From: Ancylobacter koreensis
GTDB taxonomy: Bacteria; Pseudomonadota; Alphaproteobacteria; Rhizobiales; Xanthobacteraceae
Reading direction: 5' to 3'
Assembly: GCF_023016525.1 (NCBI RefSeq)
Contig: NZ_JALKCG010000001.1
Span: forward strand, 1,302,001-1,366,000
DNA: 64,000 nt
The notes beneath the pieces were generated by a model. The model was not told where the DNA came from. It searched no databases and saw only the letters and a program-made list of their open reading frames with translations. Shown piece by piece: positions 34,806 to 45,907 of the stretch. Positions within the stretch are counted from its first letter, which is position 1. Each line of letters begins with the position of its first letter. The translations under genes were made by a program, and so were the position numbers.

Positions 34806-35029
34806 GCCAAAGCCGCCCGCAAGGTCCTGCCGGATAACGACTCTTGCCGCCCGCCGGTTTCGTCGCACGCTGCGCGGCACGCGTGGCTAAAAAGTCACCA
34901 GCCGCCGGCAAGCTGCGCGGAAATCATGCGAATCGCAGCTTTCGCGAGGCTTGCGCGGGGGCCCGCAGGGCCGGTGCGGGGTGGCTCTCGCCGGTGCGGG
35001 AGGCCGGCGGCGCGCCCTTCCGGCCCATC

Positions 35030-35045
35030 TGGCACGGCTCGTGCT
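35030..35045 (+). promoter_or_regulatory. Sigma-54 promoter of glnII
   Basis: TGGCAC at 35030-35035, five bases, then GTGCT (35041-35045) fits the -24/-12 sigma-54 consensus with the GG and GC dinucleotides exactly 12 bases apart. It lies about 100 bases before the glnII ATG. glnII of rhizobia is known to be sigma-54/NtrC controlled, so this is a credible promoter. Confidence 0.65.
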
Positions 35046-35143
35046 TCCATTGGTTCCAGCCGTAGGCGGTCGACCATCCTCGCGCGGCCGGCAATGCGAC
35101 CTGGGGTCTTCGGTGCCCGGTCTTTAGCTATGAGAGACACGCA

Positions 35144-36175
35144 ATGACGAAGTACAAACTCGAGTATATTTGGCTCGACGGTTACAAGCCGACCCCGAAC
35201 CTGCGCGGCAAGACGCAGATCAAGGAATTCGACCACTTCCCCACGCTCGAGGATCTGCCGCTGTGGGGCTTCGACGGTTCGTCGACCCAGCAGGCCGAAG
35301 GCCATAGCTCCGACTGCATCCTGAAGCCCGTCGCGGTCTATCCCGACCCGGCCCGCAAGAACGGCGTGCTGGTCATGTCCGAGGTCCTGCTGCCCGACGG
35401 CACGCCGCACCCGACCAATGCCCGCGCCACCATCCTGGACGACGAAGGCGCCTGGTTCGGCTTCGAGCAGGAATACTTCTTCTACAAGGACGGCCGCCCG
35501 CTCGGCTTCCCCGAGCACGGCTACCCCGCCCCGCAGGGCCCGTACTACACCGGCGTCGGCTTCAAGAATGTCGGTGACATCGCCCGCGAGATCGTCGAGG
35601 AGCATCTTGAGCTCTGCCTCGAGGCCGGCATCAACCACGAAGGCATCAACGCGGAAGTCGCGAAGGGCCAGTGGGAATTTCAGGTCTTCGGCAAGGGTTC
35701 CAAGAAGGCCGCCGACGAGGTGTGGATCGCCCGCTACCTGCTGCTCCGCCTGACCGAGAAGTACGGCGTGGACATCGAGTTCCACTGCAAGCCGCTCGGC
35801 GACACCGACTGGAACGGCTCGGGCATGCACTGCAACTTCTCCACCGAGTATATGCGCACGGTGGGCGGCAAGGCCTATTTCGAGGCCCTGATGGCCGCGT
35901 TCGGCAAGAACTGGAAGGAGCACATCGACGTCTACGGCCCGGACAACGACAAGCGTCTGACCGGCAAGCACGAGACGGCGCCGTGGAACAAGTTCTCCTA
36001 CGGCGTGGCTGACCGCGGCGCCTCGATCCGCGTGCCGCACTCCTTCGTCAAGAACGACTACAAGGGCTATCTCGAGGATCGCCGCCCGAATTCCCAGGGC
36101 GACCCCTACGCCATCGCCTCGCGCGTTCTGAAGACCATCGCCGAAGTCGACACCAAGGCTGTCGCTGCGGCGTGA
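35144..36175 (+). CDS. glnII: Type II glutamine synthetase
   Basis: GlnII makes glutamine from glutamate, ammonia and ATP. At 343 residues, with WGFDGSSTQQA near residue 42, GFEQEYFF, the ammonia/metal site in GINAEVAKGQWEFQVF, and RGASIRVP, it is the short eukaryotic-like GSII form characteristic of Rhizobiales and actinomycetes, distinct from the 470-residue GlnA. It lacks the adenylylation site of GSI, so control is mostly transcriptional, matching the sigma-54 promoter upstream. A strong intrinsic terminator follows. Confidence 0.97.
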   Translation: MTKYKLEYIWLDGYKPTPNLRGKTQIKEFDHFPTLEDLPLWGFDGSSTQQAEGHSSDCILKPVAVYPDPARKNGVLVMSEVLLPDGTPHPTNARATILDDEGAWFGFEQEYFFYKDGRPLGFPEHGYPAPQGPYYTGVGFKNVGDIAREIVEEHLELCLEAGINHEGINAEVAKGQWEFQVFGKGSKKAADEVWIARYLLLRLTEKYGVDIEFHCKPLGDTDWNGSGMHCNFSTEYMRTVGGKAYFEALMAAFGKNWKEHIDVYGPDNDKRLTGKHETAPWNKFSYGVADRGASIRVPHSFVKNDYKGYLEDRRPNSQGDPYAIASRVLKTIAEVDTKAVAAA

Positions 36176-36263
36176 GAATGACGCGGCCGGGGCCGGGCCA
36201 CCGCCCGCCCCGCCGCCACGAGCCTCCTGAGACGGCCCCGGAGACGGGCCTCGTCTCCTCCAG

Positions 36264-36310
36264 GCCAGCCCCGCACGCCCGTACAGGCAGCGGGGCTGGC
36301 TTTTGTTTTT
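36264..36310 (+). terminator. Rho-independent terminator of glnII
   Basis: GCCAGCCCCGC (36264-36274) pairs perfectly with GCGGGGCTGGC (36290-36300), followed at once by TTTTGTTTTT. The 11-bp GC-rich stem plus T-run is a textbook intrinsic terminator, 88 bases after the stop. Confidence 0.92.
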
Positions 36311-36387
36311 GGGGGCGCGCGTCGAGGCGGCGCCACGGGACGGGGCGAGGGGAGAGGGCTACGGGACGGGCCATGGCCGCGCGGCCC

Positions 36388-36725
36388 GATCCGTCACGCC
36401 GTCATCCCGGCCGGAGGCGGAGCCGGAGAGCCGGGATCGCCGAAGAGTCTGGCGCTGGGTCCCGGATCGGCGACGCGCTGCGCGCAGCTTGTCCGGGAAA
36501 CGGCGGTGCGCCCGGGCTTGGTGTCCCGGACAAGTGACGCCGCAGGCGGAACGCCGCTCCGGGACCCAGCGAAAACGCTTCGGCCGAAGCTCTTGGGCCG
36601 AGGCCGTGAACCGGCGCCCCGGTCACGCATGGCGGCCCTCGCGGACGTCCGCCCCGCGCCGGGATCCCGGCCTGCGAACGATCCCGGATCGGCCTGCGGC
36701 CGTCCGGGATGACGACGCAATGGGA
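36388..36725. repeat. Intergenic palindromic repeats, copy B cluster
   Basis: This 340-base part of the glnII-cls gap holds no gene but several units of the dispersed palindrome family: CTGGGTCCCGGATCGGC (36455-36471), AGCTTGTCCGGGAAAC (36484-36499), an inverted TCCCGGACAAG near 36522, CCGGGACCCAG (36559-36569), and CATCCCGG/CCGGGATG ends at 36403 and 36704. It looks like two or three elements in tandem. Confidence 0.65.
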
Positions 36726-36813
36726 ACCGGATGACGACGGGGTATGGGCCGGCACCGGCGGCACGGGGCAGGCCGCGGTGGCGGCTCCTGGGGCGGCCGT
36801 CCCGCCGCCCCGC

Positions 36814-38247
36814 TCACAGATAGGGCGAGGCCAGCCAGATGGCGCGGTTGCGCAGGCGCTCGGGGAAGGGGCGGGCGGCCAGCGTCTCCAGCGTCTCGGC
36901 CCGGCCGCCGGAGACCATGGCGCCGATGCGCGCCTCGATGGCCCCCGCAATGGCCGGGTCGTACAGCTCCAGATCGAGCTCGAAATTCAGCCGCAGGCTG
37001 CGCGGATCGAGATTGGACGAGCCGGCATAGGCCCAGCAGCCGTCCACCGACATCAGCTTGGAATGGTCGAACATGCCCCCCGCCCGCCAGACCCGGCAGT
37101 CGCCGGACAGCACCTGGTCGAGCTGGGCGGTCATGGCGTAGTCGACCAGCTTCAGATTGTTCGCCGAGGGGATGACGATATCCACCTCGACGCCGCGCCG
37201 GCCGGCCACCGCCAGCGCGCCGATAAGCTGCTGGTCGGGCAGGAAATAGGGCGAGCAGATGCGCACCCGGCTCTGCGCGATGGACAGCGCGCCCATGATC
37301 ATGCCGTGCGCGCAGGCAAGGTTGCGGTCGGGGCCGGAGGGCACCACGCGCACCGCCACCGGGCCGCAGGGCGGGCCTTCCGGCGCCTCGGCCCAGGCCG
37401 GCCCGTCGAGGAATTCGTCGGTGGTGAAGGACCAGTCCTGGCTGAACACGGTGAGCAGGTGCTCGACCGCCCGGCCCTCGACGCGGAAATGGGTGTCGCG
37501 GGCGGGGTCGTCGCCGGCATGGGCGCTTGTGAACTGGGCGCGGATGTTCATGCCGCCGGTGAAGCCGAGCGTGCCGTCGACGATCAGCATCTTCCGGTGG
37601 CTGCGCAGATTGGCGTAGGGCAGGCGCAGCCCGATGAGATTGCCCATGAACAGGTCGGTGACGACCCCGCCTGCCTTCAGCCGACCGACGATGGAGGGGC
37701 GCGAATAGCGCGCGCCGATGGCGTCGATCAGCACCCGCACGGCGACGCCGCGCCGGTGCGCCTCGATCAGCGCGTCGGCGAATTCGACGCCCACGGGATC
37801 GTTGTCGAAGATGTAGCTGGAGAGCGCCACATGGCGCTTCGCCCCACGTATGGCGGCCAGCATCTGCGGATAGGCCTCGTCGCCGCTGTCGAGAAGCTGC
37901 ACGGCGTTGCCGGTGGTCAGCGGGAAGGCGCCCACCCGGTCGCCGAGCCGCTTCATCGCGGAGAGGCTGGGCGAGAGCGCGATGGCGATGGGCGGGCGCT
38001 CATGGTGGCGGCGCCGGTCCTGGCTGGCGCGCCGGCGGCCGGCCGCGCTCTGGCGGATGCGGTTGATGCCGGCCACGAGATAGAGGCCGGCGCCGATCAG
38101 CGGCGAGAGCAGGATGACGCCGACCCAGCCGATGGCGGCGCGCACGTCCTCCTTGGTCATCGCCGCGTGGATGGCCGCCACGATGCCGACCGTGCCGCTG
38201 GTGACGAGCACGATATGCGGCCAGTAATGCGCCCAGAAGCTCTCCAT
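36814..38247 (-). CDS. cls: Cardiolipin synthase
   Basis: Cardiolipin synthase condenses two phosphatidylglycerol molecules (or uses phosphatidylethanolamine) into cardiolipin at the inner membrane. The 477-residue protein has two N-terminal membrane helices (about 10-32 and 38-62) and two phospholipase-D HKD motifs, HRKMLIVDG (mid-protein) and HSKLMSVDG (C-terminal third). ATG 38247 is preferred over a GTG six bases upstream, with GGAACGG just before. It is downstream of lon on the same strand but separated from it by a terminator hairpin. Confidence 0.92.
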   Translation of the reverse strand: MESFWAHYWPHIVLVTSGTVGIVAAIHAAMTKEDVRAAIGWVGVILLSPLIGAGLYLVAGINRIRQSAAGRRRASQDRRRHHERPPIAIALSPSLSAMKRLGDRVGAFPLTTGNAVQLLDSGDEAYPQMLAAIRGAKRHVALSSYIFDNDPVGVEFADALIEAHRRGVAVRVLIDAIGARYSRPSIVGRLKAGGVVTDLFMGNLIGLRLPYANLRSHRKMLIVDGTLGFTGGMNIRAQFTSAHAGDDPARDTHFRVEGRAVEHLLTVFSQDWSFTTDEFLDGPAWAEAPEGPPCGPVAVRVVPSGPDRNLACAHGMIMGALSIAQSRVRICSPYFLPDQQLIGALAVAGRRGVEVDIVIPSANNLKLVDYAMTAQLDQVLSGDCRVWRAGGMFDHSKLMSVDGCWAYAGSSNLDPRSLRLNFELDLELYDPAIAGAIEARIGAMVSGGRAETLETLAARPFPERLRNRAIWLASPYL

Positions 38248-38358
38248 CGCCACCGTTCCGTGACCGGGTACCGGCTGGGGTCTCTAGCCGGAATCCGGCG
38301 CGCGGTCATCTTCTGCCTCGTCCGCCGGCGGAGCGCCGGTGCGGACGGGCATGAAGAA

Positions 38359-38384
38359 GCCGCCCCGGATCGCTCCGGGGCGGC
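38359..38384 (-). terminator. Terminator hairpin after lon
   Basis: GCCGCCCCGGA (38359-38369) and TCCGGGGCGGC (38374-38384) form a perfect 11-bp stem with a four-base loop. On the minus strand the stem is followed by CTTCTTCAT, a short pyrimidine tail. It lies 14 bases after the lon stop and probably separates lon from cls transcription. Confidence 0.7.
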
Positions 38385-38397
38385 ATGGTTGTCACAA

Positions 38398-40827
<2,430 letters not shown>

Positions 40828-40843
40828 GTCTTTCTCCCCCTCC

Positions 40844-41260
40844 TCAAACCTTGCGCAGCACAATGGCGAGGCAGCCATTGACCATGCGCGGGCGGGTCAC
40901 GTCGTAGCGGCCGGGCGGCAGCGCGAGCTGGCGCTCGAAGCGGCCCTGCGGCAGTTCCATGCGGTGGATGGTGGCGCGGCGCAGCTCCGGCGGCAGCACG
41001 CGCTCGCCGGAGATGACGAGCACGCCGTTCTGGATCGAAACGCTGATCTGCTCGGGATCGACGCCCGGCAGCGCGGCGAGCACGAGAAGCTCGCGCTCGT
41101 CCTCAAGCATGTCCACCGGCGGCTCCCAGCAGGGCGCGCGGCGCGCGCCGGCGCCGGGACGCGCAGCCGGCTGGAAGATCTGCCGGTGCATGCGCTCGGC
41201 GCGGCTCAGCGTCTCGAGCGCTTCCGACCACATCCACAGGCGGGGGTCCGTCTTCTTCAT
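40844..41260 (-). CDS. Small heat-shock protein (Hsp20 family)
   Basis: This 138-residue Hsp20/alpha-crystallin-type chaperone has the beta-sandwich core beginning PPVDMLEDERELLVLAALPG and ends with a conserved beta-strand stretch (NGCLAIVLRKV). It is expected to hold unfolded proteins for refolding or for the Lon protease encoded next. GGAGATATTC precedes ATG 41260. The usual C-terminal I-x-I anchor is present only as AIVL, at the extreme end. The 147-base leader contains a hairpin but no clear heat-shock promoter. Confidence 0.88.
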   Translation of the reverse strand: MKKTDPRLWMWSEALETLSRAERMHRQIFQPAARPGAGARRAPCWEPPVDMLEDERELLVLAALPGVDPEQISVSIQNGVLVISGERVLPPELRRATIHRMELPQGRFERQLALPPGRYDVTRPRMVNGCLAIVLRKV

Positions 41261-41407
41261 GAATATCTCCTGGCGGGCCCGTTTTCCCCTGGGGGTCTGG
41301 AACCGCGAGGCTGATATGGTGTCTCCCGGAAGCAACACCAGAGGCACCGCCAGCCCGACCGCCGGGCGGAGCGGGCGTCTGCGCAAAGTGGCCCGTGCAG
41401 CCACGCT

Positions 41408-43297
41408 CTAGCGGATTTTCCCGGTGCGTCCTCCGCCCGGCTCCCACAGCGCCCTGAGCGCGTTCAGGATGGCGGCGACGTCGATGAGCTCCTGCAACAG
41501 AGCTCCCTCGACCGGCGTCAGCAGGCCGAAGGCGGCCGCCACCATGCCGGCGAGCGACAGGCCGACGCCGACATAGACGCTCTGCAGGGCGACCGCCCGG
41601 GCGCGCCGGGCGATGCGCATGGCGTCGATCAGCCGGTCCAGCCGGTCGACGAGAATGACGACATTGGCGGCTTCCGAGGAGGCGGCCGAGCCGCGCGCGG
41701 CCAGGGCAACGCCGATATCGGCGGCGGCAAGCGCCGGCGCGTCGTTCACCCCGTCGCCGACCATCATAACGGGGCCGTTGCCGCGTTCGGCGATCACCTG
41801 GGCCGTCTTGTCGGCGGGGGTCAGCTCGCTGGCGATGGCATCGAAGCCTAGCCCGTCGGCGACGGCATGGGCGCGCTCGTCCTCGTCGCCGGTCGCCAGC
41901 ACGAGCCGGCGCACGCCGGCGCCGCGCAGCCCGTCGAGGACCGCGCGGGCCTCACTGCGCACCTCGTCGGCCAGCATCAGCGCGCCCGCCAGCCGGCCGT
42001 CGACCGCCACCGCGACCGCCACCGTGCCGGGCCGCAGCGTCCAGCCGACCAGCGTGTCGTCGGGCGCGGCGCCCGTCGCGGCGGCGACGAAATCCCAACC
42101 GCCGAGCGCCACCTGCCGGCCCCCGACCATACCTCCAATGCCGGCGCCCGGCGCCTCGTGAACCTCCTCCGGCGCTTCGAGGGCCAGTTCGCGTTCGCCC
42201 GCCGCCGCGACCAGCGCCTGCGCCACCACATGGGCGGAGCCCTGGTCGAGCGAGGCGGCGAGGCGCAGCAGCTCGTCCTCCGCCATGTCGCCGCGCGTGC
42301 GGATGCCGACGAGGCGCGGCTGCCCGCCGGTGAGCGTGCCGGTCTTGTCGAGCAGCACGGTGCGCACCTTGGCGAGCGTCTCCAGCGCGCCGCCGTCCTT
42401 CACCAGCACGCCGTGGCGGGCGCAGCGCGAGATGCCGGAGATGATCGCCACCGGCACGGCGAGGATGAGCGGGCAGGGCGTGGCGGTCACCAGCACGGCG
42501 AGCGCGCGCACCGCCTCCCCACTCGCCGCCCAGGCGAGGCCGGCCAGCGCCAGCGTCACGCCGAGGAAGCCGAGGGCGAAGCGGTCCGCCAGGCGCGCCA
42601 TGGGCGCTTTCGAGTCCTGCGCCGCTCTGACCAGCCGTACGATGCCGGCATAGGTGCTGTCGGCCGCCGCGCGCGTCGCCACGAGGTCGAAGGCATCGCC
42701 CGCATTGGTGGAGCCGCTCATGATCTCGTCGCCGCGCGCGCGGCGCGCGGGCAGCGGCTCGCCGGTCAGCGCGGACTGGTCGAGCACGGCGGCGGGGCTG
42801 TCGAGCCGGCCGTCGACCGGCACCACCTCGCCGCGCCGGATCAGCACCACGTCGCCGGGGAGAAGCGCGTCGAGCGGCACCTCGTGCAGATGTCCGCCTT
42901 CGCGCCGGGTGGCGCTGCGCGGCAGGCGGCCGAGCAGGGCGGTCATCTCGCGCGCGGCCCGGCGCCGGGCGTAAGCTTCCAGCGCCTCGCCGCCGGTGAA
43001 CATCAGCGCGACGATGGCGCCGGCGAGACTTTCCCCGAAGGCCAGCGCGCCGGCCATGGCGAGCACGGCGATGAGATCGAGCCCGAACTCGCCGCGCCGC
43101 AGGCGGCCGGCGATGGTGACGAGCAGCACGGCAAGGATGGCGAGCGTGCTGGCGGTCCAGATCCGTGCCGCGACGTCTGGCAGGCCTGCCGCATAGGCGA
43201 GGGCGCTGGCCGCCAGTGCGAGGACGAGGGCGGGCAGCAGCGCGCGCCGCAGGGTTGTCCATGCCCGTCCGATTCCCGCACTCGCCGCTGAAGGCAT
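41408..43297 (-). CDS. Heavy-metal P-type ATPase with TPC motif
   Basis: This P1B-type metal pump (629 residues) lacks an N-terminal metal-binding domain. TGE (178-180) is the actuator motif, the ion-path motif is TPC (273-275) instead of the CPC of copper/zinc pumps, the phosphorylated Asp is D317 in DKTGTLT, and GDGVNDAPAL is the hinge. TPC occurs in less-studied P1B subgroups with nickel, iron or unknown specificity, so the metal cannot be stated. It lies upstream of hsp20-lon on the same strand, which suggests a stress setting. The start ATG 43297 is preferred to a TTG four codons upstream. Confidence 0.88.
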   Translation of the reverse strand: MPSAASAGIGRAWTTLRRALLPALVLALAASALAYAAGLPDVAARIWTASTLAILAVLLVTIAGRLRRGEFGLDLIAVLAMAGALAFGESLAGAIVALMFTGGEALEAYARRRAAREMTALLGRLPRSATRREGGHLHEVPLDALLPGDVVLIRRGEVVPVDGRLDSPAAVLDQSALTGEPLPARRARGDEIMSGSTNAGDAFDLVATRAAADSTYAGIVRLVRAAQDSKAPMARLADRFALGFLGVTLALAGLAWAASGEAVRALAVLVTATPCPLILAVPVAIISGISRCARHGVLVKDGGALETLAKVRTVLLDKTGTLTGGQPRLVGIRTRGDMAEDELLRLAASLDQGSAHVVAQALVAAAGERELALEAPEEVHEAPGAGIGGMVGGRQVALGGWDFVAAATGAAPDDTLVGWTLRPGTVAVAVAVDGRLAGALMLADEVRSEARAVLDGLRGAGVRRLVLATGDEDERAHAVADGLGFDAIASELTPADKTAQVIAERGNGPVMMVGDGVNDAPALAAADIGVALAARGSAASSEAANVVILVDRLDRLIDAMRIARRARAVALQSVYVGVGLSLAGMVAAAFGLLTPVEGALLQELIDVAAILNALRALWEPGGGRTGKIR

Positions 43298-43650
43298 GAC
43301 CGCACCCAACTGCCGCCCCCCACTCCCGCGCCGCCATGCCGGCGTCGTCGCATGTGCACGTCACGCGACACGCCGGAAGCCTATGATACGCAGCGACTCG
43401 AACGCGGATGTTTGCGTCCGGCGCGCCGCGCGCCATCGGTAGCAACGCGCACCACGGGGGCACCCGGATCGGGTTGTCGGGTTGGCGTTAATGAAATATT
43501 ACCTAAGCTGGAATACTAACCGATCTGGCTTGGGGGCCGTCGGCGAACAAGGGCTTGGGCGCTGACGATGAATGCAACCGAAGGCCGTTGCCGGCGCAAG
43601 GGACCGCATCGCGGTTCCCGCCCGTTCCGGTCGTCTGTTCAGAGATGCCT
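43298..43650. promoter_or_regulatory. Divergent region, P-type ATPase / DUF2778 gene
   Basis: The 353-base gap between divergent genes shows no coding sequence. An AT-rich stretch at about 43485-43525 contains TTGGCG followed 16 bases later by TAAGCT, a weak match to a sigma-70-like -35/-10 pair pointing to the plus-strand gene. Nothing else is recognisable. Confidence 0.35.
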
Positions 43651-44658
43651 ATGCGGCTAATTGGATCGTTCCTTATCGGCTCTGTGAGCTTCGTCGGCGT
43701 CGCCGTCGCGGTGGCCTGGATATCGAACGCGTCGCTGCCGACCCCGGCCGATGCCGCGCGCGTCGATCCCGCGCTGCGCCTCGCTCCCGCCGCCCCCGAA
43801 GTCGCCAGCCATGTCGAGGACGGACCCTCGGCGCCGCCCCTGCGCTCCGTCACGGATGTGCGCAATTTCCATCCCGCCGGCGAGATCGCGCAGGGCGACG
43901 ACTGGCTGTTCCGCCCCGCCATCATGCCCGTGCGCCCCACCGTGCTGGCCGCCATTCCGGTGCCGCCGCCCTCCGTCCCGCCGACGGTGGAGACGGTGAG
44001 CGCGGTGCCGCTGCCGGTGGCCAACCCGCTCTTCGCCGGCCGGGTGATGCCGGGCGAGGAGCCCGAGGATTCGCTGACCCTCGCCCCGCTGCCGCCGCGC
44101 AAGCCCTCGGCGCAGATGCTCGCCTCGCTGCCCCCGCCCATGGAGGAGGACGACGCGCCCGAGCAGGTCGCGCCGGAACAGCAGGCCGCGCCCAAGGACG
44201 AGCTGCGCTACCCCACCGCCGAGGACCGCTTCGCTGTCTACGACATCCGCGCCAAGAAGCTCTATTTGCCGAATGGCAGGAAGCTGGAGGCGCATTCCGG
44301 CTATGGCGACAAGTTCGACGACATCCGCTACGTCCACGTGAAGATGTACGGCGTCACGCCGCCGAACCGCTACAAGCTGCGCATGCGCGAGGCGCTGTTC
44401 CACGGCACCGAGGCGGTGCGCATGACGCCGGTCGGCGACCAGCCCATGTACGGTCGCAACGGCTTCCTGCTGCACCCCTATCTTCTCGGCCCGCGCGGCG
44501 ATTCCAACGGCTGCATCTCGCTCGCCGACTACGACGCCTTCCTCAAGTCCTTCAAGAAGGGCGAGATCGACGAGGTGGTCGTGGTGGAAGCGATGCCGAA
44601 GTCCGCCGAGCCGGCCAACCCGCTGCTGTCCTGGCTGACCGGCAACAAGAAGAACTGA
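43651..44658 (+). CDS. DUF2778 (L,D-transpeptidase-like) membrane-anchored protein
   Basis: The 335-residue protein has an N-terminal hydrophobic anchor or signal (about 3-24), a long Pro-rich periplasmic spacer (about 40-190), and a C-terminal DUF2778 domain with SGYGDKFDDIRYVHVKMYG and the catalytic-type motif HPYLLGPRGDSNGCIS (His and Cys). This resembles L,D-transpeptidases/carboxypeptidases and the Tlde1 T6SS toxin domain, so it probably acts on peptidoglycan. The spacer suggests reach across the periplasm. Two ATGs (43645 and 43651) are possible; AGAG sits before the second. Confidence 0.8.
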   Translation: MRLIGSFLIGSVSFVGVAVAVAWISNASLPTPADAARVDPALRLAPAAPEVASHVEDGPSAPPLRSVTDVRNFHPAGEIAQGDDWLFRPAIMPVRPTVLAAIPVPPPSVPPTVETVSAVPLPVANPLFAGRVMPGEEPEDSLTLAPLPPRKPSAQMLASLPPPMEEDDAPEQVAPEQQAAPKDELRYPTAEDRFAVYDIRAKKLYLPNGRKLEAHSGYGDKFDDIRYVHVKMYGVTPPNRYKLRMREALFHGTEAVRMTPVGDQPMYGRNGFLLHPYLLGPRGDSNGCISLADYDAFLKSFKKGEIDEVVVVEAMPKSAEPANPLLSWLTGNKKN

Positions 44659-44745
44659 TTCCCGGCCGAAACGGCTGTCAGCGCGAACGGACCGTCAGCG
44701 GCCTGCCCCCCGGCGAGGGCCGACCATTGGCGGGCGGTCGGTTCT

Positions 44746-45726
44746 TCAGCCGGCCCCGTCTTCGCCCGCCTTCACCTCACGCGGCTGTCGTACCCCGGCC
44801 TGCGCGACGCCCGGCATGTGCAGCGTGTCGGGCAGGAATTCGGGGCCGCGCCGCGACAGGAACTCGGTCAGCGCGGCGGCCGGCGGCGTCAGGCGCTTGG
44901 CGCTGCGCTTGACCACGAACCATTGCCGCACCTCCGGCAGCCCCTCGACGTCCAGCACGGCGAGCCGCCCGTCGGCGACCTCCGCCGCGATGGTGTGGGC
45001 GGAGATGAAGGCGAGGCCCAGCCCCGCCATCACCGCCTGCTTGATGGTCTCGTTCGAATCGATCTCCATGCCGATGCGCGGGTCGATGCCGGACTGCTGG
45101 AAGAAGCGCTCCATCAGCCCCCGCGTGCCCGAGCCCGGCTCGCGCGACATGAAGGTGGCCCCCGCCAGCGCCGAGGGCGGGATGCGCCGCCCGAGCAGGG
45201 GATGGTCGGCGGGCGCGATCAGCACGTGGGGATGGTCGCCGATCAGCGCCTTGTCGACCTCCATGTCGAGCGGCGGGCGGCCCATGATGGCGACGTCGAT
45301 GGCGTCGGCGCGCAGGCCCGCGATGATCTCCTCGCGGTTGCCCACGGTGAGCACGACGTCGATGCCGGGATGGGCGCGGGTGAAGGAGCCGAGCGCGGCG
45401 GGCACGAAATACTTCGCCGTCGAGACGAGCCCCACCGAGACCCTGCCCGAGCGTAGCCCTTTCATCGAATCGAGCGCGGCGCTGCAATCGGCCAGCGCCA
45501 GCTCGATGCGGGCAATGGCGGCAAGCACCTCGCGCCCCGCCGCACTCGGCTGGAAGCGCTCGCCCGCGCGGTCGAGCAGCGGCAGGCCGAGATGCTGTTC
45601 GAGCTGCTGCACCTGCATGGTCACCGCCGGCGGGGTGACGTTCAGCCGGCGGGCGGCGGCGGTGACGCTGCCGGTCTCGACGATGGCGGCGACGGCGCGC
45701 AGCTGCTTGAGCGTGGCATTACGCAT
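44746..45726 (-). CDS. cbbR: CbbR, LysR-type activator of the Calvin operon
   Basis: CbbR activates cbb transcription in response to metabolites such as RuBP, PEP or NADPH (known for the family). The 326-residue protein has the winged helix VTAAARRLNVTPPAVTMQV (about 21-39) and an effector domain with MSREPGSGTRGLMERFF. It is divergent from cbbF with a 181-base intergenic region that carries a CbbR-type site. The C-terminal tail after residue 300 is longer than in some homologues and not conserved. Confidence 0.95.
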   Translation of the reverse strand: MRNATLKQLRAVAAIVETGSVTAAARRLNVTPPAVTMQVQQLEQHLGLPLLDRAGERFQPSAAGREVLAAIARIELALADCSAALDSMKGLRSGRVSVGLVSTAKYFVPAALGSFTRAHPGIDVVLTVGNREEIIAGLRADAIDVAIMGRPPLDMEVDKALIGDHPHVLIAPADHPLLGRRIPPSALAGATFMSREPGSGTRGLMERFFQQSGIDPRIGMEIDSNETIKQAVMAGLGLAFISAHTIAAEVADGRLAVLDVEGLPEVRQWFVVKRSAKRLTPPAAALTEFLSRRGPEFLPDTLHMPGVAQAGVRQPREVKAGEDGAG

Positions 45727-45738
45727 GGAACATTACGT

Positions 45739-45753
45739 TTCAGTCTAATTGAA
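45739..45753. promoter_or_regulatory. CbbR-type operator dyad
   Basis: TTCAGTCTAATTGAA (45739-45753) is a dyad containing TCA-N7-TGA, matching the T-N-A/N7/T-N-A CbbR consensus and the LysR T-N11-A rule. It overlaps the cbbR start region and lies about 155 bases before cbbF. A further GTAAG (45761-45765) / CTTAC (45780-45784) inverted repeat around the palindrome ATTCGAAT (45769-45776) could be the activation half-site. Confidence 0.6.
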
Positions 45754-45907
45754 CATGAAGGTAAGATTATTCGAATTTCCTTACGCCGGCAATTCGTGCA
45801 GTCTGCCATCAACAAAAGGCGTCCGCCGCTTCGGGTTCCCCGCTCGAAGGCTCACGGAAACGACACGCCAGCGGGCACAAGCCCACGCCATAATTGGGGA
45901 AACGCCA

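Noticed and set aside
34741-34810. Complete NtrC enhancer dyads
   Set aside because: TGCA-like half-sites are present, but no pair matches the TGCACC-N5-GGTGCA form well enough to call; only the inverted repeat itself is reported.
41261-41407. Heat-shock sigma-32 promoter or ROSE thermometer for hsp20
   Set aside because: A TTGCTT and CCATAT pair exists but the spacing is only 10 bases, and the U-U-G-C-U element next to the ribosome binding site typical of ROSE is absent.
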